Assembly: GCA_047972145.1 (NCBI GenBank)
Contig: JBKEAI010000062.1
Location: 1-50,159, forward strand
Length of the DNA: 50,159 bases
Direction of reading: 5' to 3'
From: JAMLGJ01 sp047972145
GTDB lineage: Bacteria > Actinomycetota > Acidimicrobiia > Acidimicrobiales > Microtrichaceae
In this document: positions 16,968-26,461 of the stretch, piece after piece
How the letters are laid out: each line of letters opens with the position of its first letter
Numbering within the stretch: position 1 is the stretch's first letter
Made by a program: the position numbers and the translations under genes
The notes under the pieces: model-generated
Seen by the model: only the letters and a program-made list of their open reading frames with translations
The model's database searches: none
Told to the model about the DNA's origin: nothing

Positions 16968-18209
16968 ATGATCGACCTGCTCACCTACGAACCCAAGGGC
17001 GACAAGCGCAACAGCGAGTTCTTCGAGGAGTACCTCGCGAAGATCTACCAGCGGCGTACCGCCGCGGGGCTCGACGAACTGGTCGGCGAGATGGCTGCGA
17101 CGGTGCTCCAGGTCTCCCACGGCGACGGGATCGCGTGCCTTGCGGAGCTTGCGTTGATGGGGCCCTACCGACTCGTCGACGCACGGCTGAGCGACACCCA
17201 TCGGGTCTACCTGCTCGCGTCACAGCCCGAGTTCCCACGCATGATCGTGCTCGAACCGCTGTCGCCCAGCTTCGAGGACGAGATCACCCGCTGGAACAAG
17301 ATGTACCCACTTTCGGCCCCCAAGCCGAACACGCGGTACATCGGCGAGGTCTACAAGGCTTCGTCGGTGGCGGAGGTCCGCGACGTCCTGGAGCCCCAGA
17401 ACATCCGCTTCGTGTACGAAGGAGACACCGAGAACGCCTTCTACTCCAGCGAACACCTCACCTTCACCTTCCTGTCGGACTTCACCTACAACCGGGTGGG
17501 CTACCTCGACGTGGGTCTCGATGACCTCGAGGGGTTGGGCATCGGTGAGCGGATCAGCCTCTCGGGTGACGAGCAGTCCAAGATCGACGCGGCGATCCAG
17601 ATGCAGGTCGACCACGACATCTCCGGCAAGGTGCTCGGCACCGACCACCTCGCCACCAGGATCCTCGCGGGGGAGCGCGAGGACGCGATCCTCGAGTACC
17701 TCACCATGGTTCCGTACTACTTCTGGGGTGCCTACAACATCTCGGAGATGAACTCGTCCACCAACGTCACCCGCCACCCCGATGTCGACGACGACAAGTT
17801 GTCACCGGCGAGGGTGTTCACGGCCAACAACACGCCGTCGTTCGTGAACTCCTTCGAGAACCTGCCGATGCCCACCGAGGACTTCGTGCGCAACTTCGGG
17901 CGCCGGATGCACCACATCGCGTACGCCGTCCAGGACGGCCACGTGGTCGACGAGAAGAACGTCGACTACGTGGTGCGGCAGCTCGCCGATGTCGGCACCG
18001 AGTTCCTCGCGCATGTGGTGGGAGAGTGCAAGGACGAACCCAACCTCAAGCAGATCTTCTCCAAGTCCTCGAAGTTCTCGATGTTGATCACCGAGTACGT
18101 CGAGCGCTGCCACGGCTACGAGGGCTTCTTCACGCGTTCCAACGTCGCCGCGTTGACCGAGGCCGCCGGGGCCGACGAACGTTACGAGCACGGCCATGTC
18201 TTCGACTGA
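16968..18209 (+). CDS. VOC-superfamily protein resembling 4-hydroxyphenylpyruvate dioxygenase
   Basis: 413 residues. The C-terminal 110 residues resemble the HPPD C-terminal barrel: MHHIAYAV (a metal His in HPPD), then QLADVGTEFL, LKQIFSK, LITEYVER with the third-ligand Glu position, and a GYEGFFTRSN stretch corresponding to the GFG.GNF loop. The first metal His could not be placed, and residues 1-250 are unlike the HPPDs I know, so activity on hydroxyphenylpyruvate is doubtful. The ATG has AAAGGA 7 bases upstream. The 3' end overlaps ppgK by 14 bases, making this the first gene of the sugar-phosphate operon, an odd partner. It could be an uncharacterised non-heme iron dioxygenase or a non-catalytic VOC protein. 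Confidence 0.55.
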   Translation: MIDLLTYEPKGDKRNSEFFEEYLAKIYQRRTAAGLDELVGEMAATVLQVSHGDGIACLAELALMGPYRLVDARLSDTHRVYLLASQPEFPRMIVLEPLSPSFEDEITRWNKMYPLSAPKPNTRYIGEVYKASSVAEVRDVLEPQNIRFVYEGDTENAFYSSEHLTFTFLSDFTYNRVGYLDVGLDDLEGLGIGERISLSGDEQSKIDAAIQMQVDHDISGKVLGTDHLATRILAGEREDAILEYLTMVPYYFWGAYNISEMNSSTNVTRHPDVDDDKLSPARVFTANNTPSFVNSFENLPMPTEDFVRNFGRRMHHIAYAVQDGHVVDEKNVDYVVRQLADVGTEFLAHVVGECKDEPNLKQIFSKSSKFSMLITEYVERCHGYEGFFTRSNVAALTEAAGADERYEHGHVFD

Positions 18210-19023
18210 TCCAGATGCTCACCTGCCGATTGGCGTCGACATCGGCGGTACGGGGGTGAAGGCCGCGCTGGTCGACCTCAGCGCCGGGACGATGGCATCG
18301 GAGCGGGAGCGGATCGACACTCCACATCCCGCTACCCCCGAAGCGGTTGCCGACGTGGTGGCTGAGCTGCTGAAACGCCTCGGAGGTGCCCCACACATAG
18401 GCATCACCGTGCCCGCAGCGATCCGCTCCGGAGTGGTGCTCACCGCAGCGAACATCGACCAGGCATGGCTCGGCATCGATGCGGTGGAGATGTTCGCGGA
18501 CCGCCTGGGTCAGGATTGCGTCGTGCTCAACGACGCCGACGCGGCGGGCATCGCCGAGATGCGCTTCGGGGCGGGTGAAGGGCGCGACGGCGTGGTGATG
18601 GTGGTCACCCTCGGCACGGGCATCGGCACGGCGTTGTTCACCGACGGGGTGCTGGTACCCAACACCGAGTTGGGTCACCTGGAGCTCAAGGGCCACGAGG
18701 CCGAGAAGTACGCTTCCGGGCTCGTACGCGAGACCGAGGACCTGTCGTGGCACCAGTGGGGGCACCGGGTGGGGCACTATCTCGACATGGTCGACAAGCT
18801 GTTCTGGCCCGACCTGATCATCGTTGGCGGAGGGGTGTCCAAGCGCTTCGAGAAGTTCTCCGGCGCGATGCGCGACAAGATGGACTCCGACACCGAGGTC
18901 GTCGCGGCGCACAGCCTCAACGCGGCGGGGATCGTCGGTGCCGCGTTGGCGGCCACCGCGCCGGACCGGTTCCACACCGGTGCCGATGGTTCCAAGCCCG
19001 ACACGACCGAGGAGGACAGATGA
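18196..19023 (+). CDS. ppgK: Polyphosphate glucokinase
   Basis: 275 residues, ROK-type kinase. GVDIGGTGVKAALVD is the phosphate-binding loop; NDADAAGIAEM carries the catalytic Asp; LGTGIGTALFTDG and NTELGHLEL complete the sugar site. This arrangement is typical of actinobacterial PpgK, which phosphorylates glucose with polyphosphate or ATP. The ATG overlaps the end of the previous gene; the stop overlaps the tal start (ATGA). It feeds glucose-6-phosphate to Pgi and Zwf further along the same operon. Confidence 0.92.
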   Translation: MSSTDPDAHLPIGVDIGGTGVKAALVDLSAGTMASERERIDTPHPATPEAVADVVAELLKRLGGAPHIGITVPAAIRSGVVLTAANIDQAWLGIDAVEMFADRLGQDCVVLNDADAAGIAEMRFGAGEGRDGVVMVVTLGTGIGTALFTDGVLVPNTELGHLELKGHEAEKYASGLVRETEDLSWHQWGHRVGHYLDMVDKLFWPDLIIVGGGVSKRFEKFSGAMRDKMDSDTEVVAAHSLNAAGIVGAALAATAPDRFHTGADGSKPDTTEEDR

Positions 19024-20096
19024 GCGCACCCACCAAACAGCTCGCCGACATGGGCCAGAGCCTGTGGCTCGACAACATCACCCGCGCGATGCTCGACGAC
19101 GGGACGATCGAGCGCTACGTAGCGGACTACTCGGTGACCGGGCTCACGTCGAACCCCTCGATCTTCGACAAGGCGATCGAAGGCGGCGGGTACGACGGGG
19201 CGATAGCGGCGGCCTCGGCGGCGGGGCTCGCCGGTGAGGACCTGTTCTTCGAGTTGGCGATCGAGGACCTGCGCCGGGCGGCCGACCTGTTCGCGCCCGC
19301 ACACGAGGCGAGCGGCGGTGTCGATGGGTTCGTGTCGCTGGAGGTGTCGCCCGAGCTCGCGTACGACACCGACTCCACTGTCACCGCGGCCCGCGACCTC
19401 CATGCACGAGCCGAGCGCCACAACCTGTTCATAAAGATCCCCGGCACCCCCGAGGGGCTGCCCGCGATCACCGAGGCGATAGCGGCCGGGGTACCGGTCA
19501 ACGTCACCCTGCTCTTCGACGCAGCCCAGTACCAGGCTGCTGCCGAGGCCTACATGGCGGGCATAGAACGCCGGATCGCCTCGGGTGAGGATCCGGTGGT
19601 GGCAAGCGTCGCGTCGGTGTTCATGTCCCGGTGGGACAAGGCGGTCGCGGATTCGGTGCCCGCTGAACTGAAGGACCGCCTGGCTCTAGCGGTCGGTGGC
19701 CGCACCTACCGCACCTACCGTGAGGTGCTCGCGTCGCAGCGTTGGTCGGAGCTCACCGCGGCCGGGGCGAAGCCCCAACGGTTGCTGTGGGCGTCGACCA
19801 GCACCAAGGACCCCGCCGCCCCCGACACCCTCTATGTGAACGGGCTCGCGGCGCCCGACACGATCAACACGCTCCCGGATGTCACCCTCGAAGCGTTCTT
19901 CGACCACGGGGTGCTCGGCGATCCGATGCCACTCGACGGTGGTGATGCAGAAGCTGAGCTCGCCCGCTTCGAGGAAGCCGGGATCGACCTGGCGGGTCTC
20001 GCTGCGAAGCTCCAGAGCGACGGTGCGGAGGCCTTCGTCGCTTCCTGGACGGCGCTGATGTCCAGGATCGAACAGCAGAGCACCTCGGTCAGATGA
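19020..20096 (+). CDS. tal: Transaldolase (long, mycobacterial type)
   Basis: 358 residues. TGLTSNPSIFDKAI near the N-terminus and NLFIKIPGT with the Schiff-base lysine are diagnostic; VNVTLLF follows. The length fits the single-domain actinobacterial class. It moves a dihydroxyacetone unit between sedoheptulose-7-phosphate and glyceraldehyde-3-phosphate. The ATG at 19020 overlaps the ppgK stop and is preceded by GGAGG 4 bases upstream, so the longer upstream frame is not used. No transketolase gene lies in the window. Confidence 0.95.
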   Translation: MSAPTKQLADMGQSLWLDNITRAMLDDGTIERYVADYSVTGLTSNPSIFDKAIEGGGYDGAIAAASAAGLAGEDLFFELAIEDLRRAADLFAPAHEASGGVDGFVSLEVSPELAYDTDSTVTAARDLHARAERHNLFIKIPGTPEGLPAITEAIAAGVPVNVTLLFDAAQYQAAAEAYMAGIERRIASGEDPVVASVASVFMSRWDKAVADSVPAELKDRLALAVGGRTYRTYREVLASQRWSELTAAGAKPQRLLWASTSTKDPAAPDTLYVNGLAAPDTINTLPDVTLEAFFDHGVLGDPMPLDGGDAEAELARFEEAGIDLAGLAAKLQSDGAEAFVASWTALMSRIEQQSTSVR

Positions 20097-20109
20097 GCAG
20101 GACGACCCG

Positions 20110-21774
20110 ATGAGCGGCCCCGAGCCTGTTTCATCTCCGGTGTCGCTGCCCGCGTGGGGTGAGCTGGCCGCCCACCACGCCAAGTTGGACGACGTGCACC
20201 TGAGGGACCTGTTCGCGGACGACCCCGCTCGCGGCACCCGCATGAGCGCCGAGGCGCTCGGGCTCTACCTCGACTACTCGAAGAACCGGATCACCGACGA
20301 GACGCTCACGTCCCTGGTGGGCCTCGCCGAACAGGCCGGCTTGCGCGCCCGGATCGACGCGATGTTCTCCGGGGAGCGCATCAACGTGAGCGAGGACCGC
20401 TCGGTGCTGCACGTGGCGCTGCGGATGCCCCGCGGCGCCTCCCTCGTGGTGGAGGGCCGTGACGTGGTCGCCGACGTGCACGAGGTGCTCGACCGCATGG
20501 GCGCGTTCGCGCAGCAGATCCGCTCGGGTGCATGGAAGGGGTATTCGGGCCATCGGATACGAAATGTGGTCAACATCGGCATAGGCGGGTCCGACCTCGG
20601 ACCGGTCATGGCCCATGAGGCACTTCGCAGTTACTCCGATCGCGATCTCGACATCCGCTTCGTGTCGAACATCGACTCCACGGACTTCGTGGAGACGACA
20701 CGCGACCTCGATCCCTCCGAGACTCTGTTCGTCGTCGCGTCCAAGACGTTCTCGACCCTCGAGACGATGACCAACGCTCATTCCGCACGCCGCTGGATCC
20801 TCGACGCGCTCGGCGGGGCCGACACGCCTGAGTCCGATGTGGTCGAACGACACTTCGTCGCGGTGTCCACCAACGCCGAGCTGGTCCGACGCTTCGGGAT
20901 CGACACCGCGAACATGTTCGGTTTCTGGGACTGGGTCGGTGGCCGGTACTCGATGGACTCCGCCATCGGGCTGTCCACGATGGTGGCGGTCGGCCCGGAT
21001 CATTTCAGGGACCTGCTGCGTGGTTTCCACGAAATGGACGAGCACTTCGCCAGTGCACCCTTCGGAGAGAACCTGCCCGTGATCATGGGCATGCTCGCGG
21101 TCTGGTACCGGAACTTCTTCGGATGCCAGACGATGGGGGTGATGCCGTATTCGCAGTACCTCAGCCGCTTCCCCGCGTATCTCCAGCAGCTCACGATGGA
21201 ATCCAACGGCAAGCACGTCACCCTCGACGGAACGCAGGTGGCCCTCGACACCGGCGCCATCTACTGGGGCGAACCCGGCACCAACGGCCAGCACAGCTTC
21301 TACCAACTCATCCACCAGGGCACCACGATGATCCCGGTCGACCTGATCGGCTTCGCCACCACAGCGAATCCGCTTGGAGATCACCACGACCTGTTGAGCT
21401 CGAACGTGTTCGCACAGGCCAAGGCCCTCGCCTTCGGCCGCACCGCGGATGAGGTCCGCGCCGAGGGCACTCCCGAGGCCCAGGTACCCCACCGTGTGAT
21501 GGAGGGCAACCGGCCCACCAATGTGATCCTCGCCGAGTCGCTCACTCCCTACCGGTTGGGCACCCTCGTGGCTCTCTACGAGCACAGCGTGTTCACCCAG
21601 GGGGTGATCTGGGGGATCGACAGCTTCGACCAGTGGGGCGTCGAGCTGGGAAAGGTGCTCGCCAAGGAGATCGCACCACAGCTGATCGATGCCGACGAGC
21701 CCGAACTCGACCACGACTCGTCCACCAACGAGCTGATCCGGCGGTACAGGTCGATGAGGCAAGATGCGCGCTGA
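20110..21774 (+). CDS. pgi: Glucose-6-phosphate isomerase
   Basis: 554 residues, full length for the bacterial enzyme. Seen are NIGIGGSDLGPVMAHEAL (sugar-phosphate binding), VVASKTFSTLETMTNA, and GTNGQHSFYQLIHQGT with the catalytic Glu/His region. It interconverts glucose-6-phosphate and fructose-6-phosphate. It starts 13 bases after tal with AGGA upstream. A very long open frame on the opposite strand is a codon-bias shadow of this gene and gnd. Confidence 0.96.
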   Translation: MSGPEPVSSPVSLPAWGELAAHHAKLDDVHLRDLFADDPARGTRMSAEALGLYLDYSKNRITDETLTSLVGLAEQAGLRARIDAMFSGERINVSEDRSVLHVALRMPRGASLVVEGRDVVADVHEVLDRMGAFAQQIRSGAWKGYSGHRIRNVVNIGIGGSDLGPVMAHEALRSYSDRDLDIRFVSNIDSTDFVETTRDLDPSETLFVVASKTFSTLETMTNAHSARRWILDALGGADTPESDVVERHFVAVSTNAELVRRFGIDTANMFGFWDWVGGRYSMDSAIGLSTMVAVGPDHFRDLLRGFHEMDEHFASAPFGENLPVIMGMLAVWYRNFFGCQTMGVMPYSQYLSRFPAYLQQLTMESNGKHVTLDGTQVALDTGAIYWGEPGTNGQHSFYQLIHQGTTMIPVDLIGFATTANPLGDHHDLLSSNVFAQAKALAFGRTADEVRAEGTPEAQVPHRVMEGNRPTNVILAESLTPYRLGTLVALYEHSVFTQGVIWGIDSFDQWGVELGKVLAKEIAPQLIDADEPELDHDSSTNELIRRYRSMRQDAR

Positions 21775-21843
21775 GACGAGTTGTGAGATCAGCGCGGTGT
21801 GCACCTGCCGCTGCGCGAACACCGAGTGCCCGAGGAGGCAACT

Positions 21844-22911
21844 GTGACCACGCCCGACACCGAGCCTCCGGCCATCACGGTGACCGACCACCCGATGCAG
21901 CTGGGCATGATCGGGGCGGGTCGGATGGGAGCGAACCTCGTTCGACGGCTGATGCGCGCCGGGCACAGATGTGTTGTCTACGACGTGGATGCCGCCGCCG
22001 TCGCTGCCCTCGAGGCCGAGGGTGCGACCGGGGCACTTTCGATGGAGGATTTCGTGGCTGCCCTGGAGACGCCGCGAGCGGTGTGGATCATGGTGCCCGC
22101 CGGCTTCGTGCAGGGCACCGTGGAGGAGCTCTCCGGGCTGCTGGAGCGCGACGACATCGTCATCGACGGCGGCAACTCGTACTACCGCGACGACATCTCC
22201 CGTTCCCGACAACTCGGCGGCGCGGGCATCCACTACCTCGACTGCGGAACCTCCGGTGGTGTGTGGGGGCTCGATCGTGGGTATTGCCTGATGATCGGCG
22301 GCGAGACGGAGCCGGTCGAGCGGCTGTCGCCGATCTTCGCCACGATCGCTCCGGGTGAGGGCACCGCCGAGGCGACACCTGGTCGCACAGCGGGCGGCAC
22401 CGCACAGGCCGGGTACCTGCACTGTGGACCCAGCGGCGCGGGTCACTTCGTGAAGATGGTCCACAACGGCGTGGAGTACGGGATGATGGCGTCGATCGCC
22501 GAGGGGTTGAGCATCATCCGCCATGCCGACGCCGGCCTGCACTCCCAGGAGATAGACGCCGAGACGACCCCGCTGCGCAACCCCGAGTACTACCAGTACG
22601 ACATCGACGTCGCAGAGGTGGCCGAGCTGTGGCGGCGCGGATCGGTCGTCGGATCCTGGCTGGTCGACCTGACCGCCGCCGCCCTCGCGCAGTCACCGGA
22701 CCTGGACGGCTTCGAGGGGAGGGTCTCCGATTCGGGTGAGGGCCGCTGGACCGTCATCGCTGGGATCGAGGAGGGGGTTCCTGCGAGCGTGATCTCCGCC
22801 GCGCTCAACGAGCGCTTCGAGTCGCGGGACCTGGGGACCTTCACCGGCAAGGTGCTCTCGGCGATGCGGGGCCAGTTCGGCGGCCACGCCGAGAAGCCCG
22901 CGGGTGGCTGA
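21844..22911 (+). CDS. gnd: 6-phosphogluconate dehydrogenase, decarboxylating (short type)
   Basis: 355 residues, closer to the short Gnd class (about 300) than the 470-residue class. The nucleotide fold is GMIGAGRMGANLVRRLM; substrate motif is GPSGAGHFVKMVHNGVEYG with the catalytic Lys. The start is GTG 21844 because GAGGAGG lies 5 bases before it; the in-frame start at 21799 is upstream of that site. It forms ribulose-5-phosphate and CO2 with NAD(P)H. About 25 extra residues (GEGTAEATPGRTAGGTAQAG region) sit just before the substrate motif and look like a lineage insert. Confidence 0.93.
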   Translation: MTTPDTEPPAITVTDHPMQLGMIGAGRMGANLVRRLMRAGHRCVVYDVDAAAVAALEAEGATGALSMEDFVAALETPRAVWIMVPAGFVQGTVEELSGLLERDDIVIDGGNSYYRDDISRSRQLGGAGIHYLDCGTSGGVWGLDRGYCLMIGGETEPVERLSPIFATIAPGEGTAEATPGRTAGGTAQAGYLHCGPSGAGHFVKMVHNGVEYGMMASIAEGLSIIRHADAGLHSQEIDAETTPLRNPEYYQYDIDVAEVAELWRRGSVVGSWLVDLTAAALAQSPDLDGFEGRVSDSGEGRWTVIAGIEEGVPASVISAALNERFESRDLGTFTGKVLSAMRGQFGGHAEKPAGG

Positions 22912-22920
22912 GCCGGTCAG

Positions 22921-23619
22921 GTGGAGCACCGACTGGTGGTGACCCGGGATCCTGCGGAGCTGGCACGGTCGGCCGCGGACCGGGTCGTGACCTCGGCGCT
23001 CGACAGCGTCGAGCGGTCCGGGCGGTTCGACTTCGCTGTCAGCGGGGGCAGCACGCCATGGGCGATGTTCGCAGAGCTCGCCGGCACCGACATGCCCTGG
23101 GAGGCGACCACGATCTACCAGGTAGACGAGAGGGTCGCACCGGCGGATGACCCCGACCGGAACCTCGCCCACCTCAGCGCGGCGTTGCGCGGCGCATCGG
23201 CGAGCGTGGTCCCGATGCCTGTGGAGCGCCCGGACCTCGAAGATGCCGCCCGGGACTACGGCGAAGAGATCCCGGAGCGATTCGACCTGGTGCACCTCGG
23301 CCTCGGCCCCGATGGCCACACGGCGTCGTTGGTTCCGGGCGATCCGGTGCTCGAGGTGACGGACCGGCCGGTCGCGCTCACCACCGAGGCGTATCAGGGT
23401 AGGAGGCGGATGACGCTCACCTACCCGGGCCTCGCCAGGGCGCGCCGGCTGTTGTGGCTGGTCGCCGGGACGCCAAAGGCCGTACCCCTCCTACGGTTGC
23501 TCGATGGTGATCGATCGATCCCAGCCGGTGCCGTGGAGGCACAAGAGTCGGTCGTGATGGCCGACGCAGCCGCGGCGGTGGAGGTTGCACGCCGCTGGGA
23601 GATGACCTCTGGAACCTGA
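22921..23619 (+). CDS. pgl: 6-phosphogluconolactonase
   Basis: 232 residues, NagB/Pgl fold. FDFAVSGGSTPWAMF near residue 40 and FDLVHLGLGPDGHTASL near residue 122 are the two classical motifs, the latter carrying the catalytic His. It hydrolyses the lactone made by Zwf. Start GTG 22921, 9 bases after gnd; no clear ribosome site, so coupling is likely. It sits between gnd and zwf, as expected for an oxidative pentose phosphate operon. Confidence 0.92.
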   Translation: MEHRLVVTRDPAELARSAADRVVTSALDSVERSGRFDFAVSGGSTPWAMFAELAGTDMPWEATTIYQVDERVAPADDPDRNLAHLSAALRGASASVVPMPVERPDLEDAARDYGEEIPERFDLVHLGLGPDGHTASLVPGDPVLEVTDRPVALTTEAYQGRRRMTLTYPGLARARRLLWLVAGTPKAVPLLRLLDGDRSIPAGAVEAQESVVMADAAAAVEVARRWEMTSGT

Positions 23620-23668
23620 CCCAGCGAGCAGCTGTCGACCCAACACGATCATCGAGGAGTAGCGAAAC

Positions 23669-25117
23669 GTGCCCAGTTCCACACCCTCGGGCGGTGCCGG
23701 CCCACCCAACGGTGCAACCCCTGCCAACCATGTGATCGTGCTGTTCGGCGCGACGGGAGACCTGGCGGCGCGCAAGCTGATCCCGGGCTTCTTCCATCTG
23801 AGCGAGGTCGGGCTGATGCCCCGCGACTTCCGGATCCTCGGCACCTCCCGACGCCCGCTGGCGACCGGGGACTTCCGCTCCCATGCCCACGACGTGACCG
23901 AGCGGTTCGGCAGGGTCCACCCCGAGGGCCCCGGATGGGAGCGTTTCGCCCAGCGGCTCGACTACGTGCAGTCCTCCGCGCAGGACCTGGGGGAGCTCGC
24001 CGCCGCGGTCGACTCGGCCAGGACCGAGCTGGGTGCTGACGCCAGGGTTCTGTTCTACCTGTCGATCCCACCGATGGCGATGGCCGGGATCGTCGGTGCG
24101 CTGGGCGAAGCCGGATGTGCGGGCCCAGAGTCGAAGGTGATCCTGGAAAAGCCCTTCGGCACCGACCTCGACAGCGCCCGGGCGCTCGACGAGTTGCTGC
24201 ACTCGGTGTTCCACGAGGACCAGATCCTGCGGATAGACCACTTCCTGGGCAAAGAGGACGTCCAGAACGTGCTCGCGGTCCGTTTCTCCAACCGCCTTTT
24301 CGAACCGGTGTGGAACGCCGAGCACGTCCGCAACATCCAGATCGACGTTCCCGAGACCCTGGGGGTGGAGAACCGCGCCAACTTCTACGACGCCACGGGT
24401 GCCTACCGCGACATGGTGGTCACGCACCTGTTCCAGTCGCTGGGGTTCGTGGCGATGGAACCCCCCGAGGTGTTCACCGCAGACGCGCTGCACGAGGAGA
24501 AGCAGCGGGTCTTCGACGCACTGGTGCCGATCGATCCGGCCAGGGTGGTGCGCGGCCAATACGACGGCTACCTCGACGCCGAGGGGGTGGCCGAGGGTTC
24601 CGACACCGAGACCCTGGTCGCGCTCGAGGCCCGGATCGACAACGCCCGTTGGGATGGTGTGCCGTTCTTCCTGCGCACGGGCAAGCGCATGCCGGTGGGA
24701 AAGCGCGTGTTGATCGTCAAGTTGAAACGTCCCCCGATGGGCATGTTCGACGGCCAGGCCACCCGGGGCAACGAGCTCGTGTTCGAGATCGGCGAGCCCG
24801 GGCACATCAGGGTGAACTTCATGTCCAAGGAACCTGGCGCCGCCATCAGGTTGGGTGACGCCCACATGGACTTCGACTACAAGTCGAGTTTCGATCCGCG
24901 CTCCGAACTGGAGGCGTACGAAAGACTCCTCCACGACGCGATGCTGGGCGACCACATGTTGTTCAACAGGGCCGAGGGAATCGAACGGCTCTGGCAGGTG
25001 AGCGCGCCGCTTCTGGAGTCACCCCCGCCGGTGGTTCCCTACGCACAGGGCACCTGGGGGCCACCCGGTGTGGACGAGTTGATCGCACCGCATCACTGGC
25101 GCCTGCCTCTCCAGTGA
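23669..25117 (+). CDS. zwf: Glucose-6-phosphate 1-dehydrogenase
   Basis: 482 residues. The NADP-binding motif GATGDLAARKL, EKPFGTDLDSA and the active-site RIDHFLGKE are all present. Start is GTG 23669 with GAGGAG 9 bases before it. It is the first oxidative step of the pentose phosphate pathway. The redox-responsive partner OpcA, often adjacent in actinobacteria, is absent here. It is the last clear member of the ppgK-tal-pgi-gnd-pgl-zwf run. Confidence 0.95.
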   Translation: MPSSTPSGGAGPPNGATPANHVIVLFGATGDLAARKLIPGFFHLSEVGLMPRDFRILGTSRRPLATGDFRSHAHDVTERFGRVHPEGPGWERFAQRLDYVQSSAQDLGELAAAVDSARTELGADARVLFYLSIPPMAMAGIVGALGEAGCAGPESKVILEKPFGTDLDSARALDELLHSVFHEDQILRIDHFLGKEDVQNVLAVRFSNRLFEPVWNAEHVRNIQIDVPETLGVENRANFYDATGAYRDMVVTHLFQSLGFVAMEPPEVFTADALHEEKQRVFDALVPIDPARVVRGQYDGYLDAEGVAEGSDTETLVALEARIDNARWDGVPFFLRTGKRMPVGKRVLIVKLKRPPMGMFDGQATRGNELVFEIGEPGHIRVNFMSKEPGAAIRLGDAHMDFDYKSSFDPRSELEAYERLLHDAMLGDHMLFNRAEGIERLWQVSAPLLESPPPVVPYAQGTWGPPGVDELIAPHHWRLPLQ

Positions 25118-25246
25118 GTCTCGCTCCAGTGAGTGTCCCCTGAGTGAGTGCCGACGGGGGACCGGGGTCGGTGCCCCGGCTCGCTCCGCTACGGTCCCAC
25201 CCGAGGGCCTGTGTGGCTGCCGGCAGTTGACGAACCCGAGGAGACC

Positions 25247-26461
25247 ATGACCCTGGACACCCCCCGCACCGAAGCGTTCAAGGGTCGGGCGATCGATCTG
25301 CTCGATGGGGCCTTCTATGCCGGCGACCCGTATCCGACCTATGCGTGGATGCGCGAGAACGCCCCGGCGTACTGGGACTCGGGCAACGAGCTGTGGGGGA
25401 TCAGCTGCTACGACGACGTGGTATCGATCGAGCAGCGCAAGCGCCTGTTCATCAGCAGCGACCAGCTAAAGGGGGGCTACAGGCCGAACATCCCGGCCGA
25501 TCCTGCGATCATCGGACTCGACGATCCGCTGCACTCGCTGCGGCGCAAGCTGGTGTCACGTCGGTTCACACCCCGCGCGGTCACCCGCTTCGAGGACCAT
25601 GTCCGCGCCGTGGTGACCAGGTTGTTCGACGCGGCATTGTCCCACGACGCTCCCGTCGAGATCGTCTCGGAGCTCGCCGCACCGCTCCCCGCGGAGATGA
25701 TCGGACTGCTGCTCGGCTTTCCCACCGACATGACCCCGTCTCTACAGGAGTGGTCGGAGCGCTCGATCCTCCTCGGTGGTGGGCCGCGGTACATGAACGA
25801 CGAGGGGGTCGCAGCGGTGATGGAGTTCGCGGCTGCCTCCGCGGAGCTCTTCGAGCACAAGAAGGGCTGTCCGGCCGACGACGTGATGTCGGTTTGGGTC
25901 GACTCGGAGGTGCCGGGGCACGACTTCGGTGTGGACGAGGTGATCTCGGACTGCCTGTTGCTGCTAGACGGTGGAGCCGAGACCACCCGCACGGTGATCG
26001 CGCGGACGCTGCTCGAGCTGGCTGCACGCCCCGATCAGTGGGAGCTGATCCGCGATGGTGCCGATCTCGACGTGGCGGTGGAGGAGTTCATCCGCTGGGT
26101 CACCCCGGTGCACAACATGTGCCGGGTCGCGACCGACGACGTGGAGGTCGGGGGTGAGTTGATCAGTGCAGGTGACCAGGTGGTGTTGATGTACCCGGCG
26201 GCCAACCGGGACCCTGCACACTTCGAGGATCCCGAGTCGTTCGATGTGACGCGCGATCCCAACCATCACATCGCGTTCGGTTTCGGCACGCACTTCTGCC
26301 TCGGATCCTCACTGGCACGCCTGGAGATCAAGTGCTTCTTCGACGAGCTGCGCAGCCGGGTCGGCTCCCTGGAGGTCATCGAGGGTTCGGTCGAGGAGAT
26401 GCCCAACGCCTTCGTCTACGGGCTGGCAGCCGCCCGGATGAACCTTTCGGCACCCTGTTAG
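25247..26461 (+). CDS. Cytochrome P450, CYP142-like
   Basis: 404 residues. I-helix DGGAETTRTV at 241-250, ExxR at 280-283 and the haem loop FGFGTHFCLG with Cys351 are intact. Overall order and several stretches (DDPLHSLRRKLVSRRFTPR, HNMCRVATDDVE) recall CYP142/CYP125-type sterol side-chain hydroxylases. ATG 25247 has GAGGAG 4 bases upstream; the longer frame to 25148 lacks one. Redox partners are not nearby. It is 129 bases after zwf, so a separate promoter is possible. It converges on the aldolase gene, overlapping by 4 bases at the stops. Confidence 0.9.
   Translation: MTLDTPRTEAFKGRAIDLLDGAFYAGDPYPTYAWMRENAPAYWDSGNELWGISCYDDVVSIEQRKRLFISSDQLKGGYRPNIPADPAIIGLDDPLHSLRRKLVSRRFTPRAVTRFEDHVRAVVTRLFDAALSHDAPVEIVSELAAPLPAEMIGLLLGFPTDMTPSLQEWSERSILLGGGPRYMNDEGVAAVMEFAAASAELFEHKKGCPADDVMSVWVDSEVPGHDFGVDEVISDCLLLLDGGAETTRTVIARTLLELAARPDQWELIRDGADLDVAVEEFIRWVTPVHNMCRVATDDVEVGGELISAGDQVVLMYPAANRDPAHFEDPESFDVTRDPNHHIAFGFGTHFCLGSSLARLEIKCFFDELRSRVGSLEVIEGSVEEMPNAFVYGLAAARMNLSAPC

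Noticed and set aside
20131..22542. Open frame of about 800 codons on the minus strand opposite pgi and gnd
   Set aside because: Pgi and Gnd are certain on the plus strand; the antisense frame is open only because of GC-rich third positions, and its composition (His/Arg/Gln-rich) is not protein-like.
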